Below are positions 6,067-6,353 of a DNA stretch of 6,353 nt, piece after piece. The DNA lies in the NCBI GenBank assembly GCA_900769385.1, contig CAAGGO010000197.1:1-6353 (forward strand). The letters are read 5' to 3'. The notes under the pieces were generated by a model. It was not told the DNA's origin, made no database searches, and saw nothing but the letters and a program-made list of their open reading frames with translations. Numbering within the stretch: the stretch's first letter is position 1; every line of letters begins with the position of its first letter. The translations under genes and the position numbers were made by a program. Origin of the DNA: Rikenellaceae bacterium. GTDB taxonomy: Bacteria; Bacteroidota; Bacteroidia; Bacteroidales; UBA932.

Positions 6067-6353
6067 ATGAAGGAGAAAGGTTTTACATTACAGAACGGTG
6101 CAACGGAGAATAAGGATGGGGAGAGATTCTGTCCTGTGTGCAGGAAACCCATAATTGGGAGGGCCGACAAGATTTATTGCTCCAGCGACTGCAGGATTTA
6201 TGCAAACAATTCCAAAAGCAAAGAGTTGAGGGAAAGGAAATTTTACGGTGACATTGCCGTCATTGAAACGGAACTTTCAGCCATGCTGGAGGGAGGTGGC
6301 GAGCGTTATGTGAAAATAATAAGGCTTGCAACCCGATTTTGTAAAATATTGTA
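6067..6353 (+). CDS. Small zinc-ribbon protein, cut by window end
   Basis: This is a putative metal-binding protein of unknown function; 95 complete codons are visible. After an 18-residue polar N-terminus comes RFCPVCRKPIIGRADKIYCS, continued by SDCR: Cys22, Cys25, Cys38 and Cys42 in the pattern C-x2-C-x12-C-x3-C, as expected for one Zn ion. The GRADK-x-YC-x-x-DCR core and the following NN (47-48) resemble a family of short hypothetical Bacteroidota proteins with an N-terminal zinc ribbon, some annotated DUF2116-like; this is from memory. The remainder (residues 49-95) is charged and probably helical, and differs from the usual family tail as I remember it. The ATG at 6067 is preceded by GGGAAGAAAT, with no well-spaced Shine-Dalgarno. 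The last two bases, TA, start either a Tyr codon or a stop, so the protein could end exactly here. It is transcribed divergently from ssb. A role in nucleic-acid binding is possible but unproven. Confidence 0.72.
   Translation, partial: MKEKGFTLQNGATENKDGERFCPVCRKPIIGRADKIYCSSDCRIYANNSKSKELRERKFYGDIAVIETELSAMLEGGGERYVKIIRLATRFCKIL

Noticed and set aside
1..6353. A CRISPR array, transposon ends, tRNA genes or a new multi-gene system
   Set aside because: No regularly spaced repeats, transposase motifs, target duplications or cloverleaf sequences were seen by eye. The genes present are peptidases, cysS, ssb and one small zinc-ribbon protein.

Overview
The window reads as a piece of a Bacteroidota chromosome, most likely Bacteroidales. 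Four things point there: a lipoprotein DPP5 of the type found in this phylum, a cysteinyl-tRNA synthetase with the KMGKS and HHECE variants familiar from Bacteroides, start sites without a usable Shine-Dalgarno sequence, and a TAnnTTTG-type -7 element ahead of cysS. I cannot name the genus. No rRNA, tRNA, CRISPR array, insertion sequence or phage gene was found.

Layout. (1) Positions 1-1547 (+) hold the C-terminal part of a large S9-family serine peptidase whose start lies before the window. (2) A strong hairpin terminator follows at 1557-1595. (3) Positions 1621-3828 (+) encode a complete 735-residue DPP5-like dipeptidyl-peptidase with a lipoprotein signal peptide. (4) A hairpin plus T8 tract at 3834-3870 lies between the convergent genes dpp5 and cysS and may serve both strands. 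(5) Positions 3887-5386 (-) encode cysteinyl-tRNA synthetase. (6) Positions 5434-5769 (-) encode a short single-stranded DNA-binding protein, directly upstream of cysS. (7) Positions 5770-6066 are a divergent intergenic region rich in inverted repeats. (8) From 6067 to the end (+) is a small four-cysteine putative zinc-ribbon protein, cut by the window edge.

How the genes relate. The two peptidases are distant members of one superfamily. Together they suggest an organism that degrades oligopeptides in its envelope, but the terminator between them argues for separate transcripts. ssb and cysS look like a two-gene unit on the minus strand, with a possible extra promoter just before cysS. The zinc-ribbon gene is transcribed away from them.

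Overall this is an ordinary housekeeping and peptidase region. I found no convincing undescribed system. The points most worth a second look are the tail-less SSB, the start and promoter choice of cysS, the palindromes in the ssb/zinc-ribbon intergenic region, and the truncated zinc-ribbon protein.
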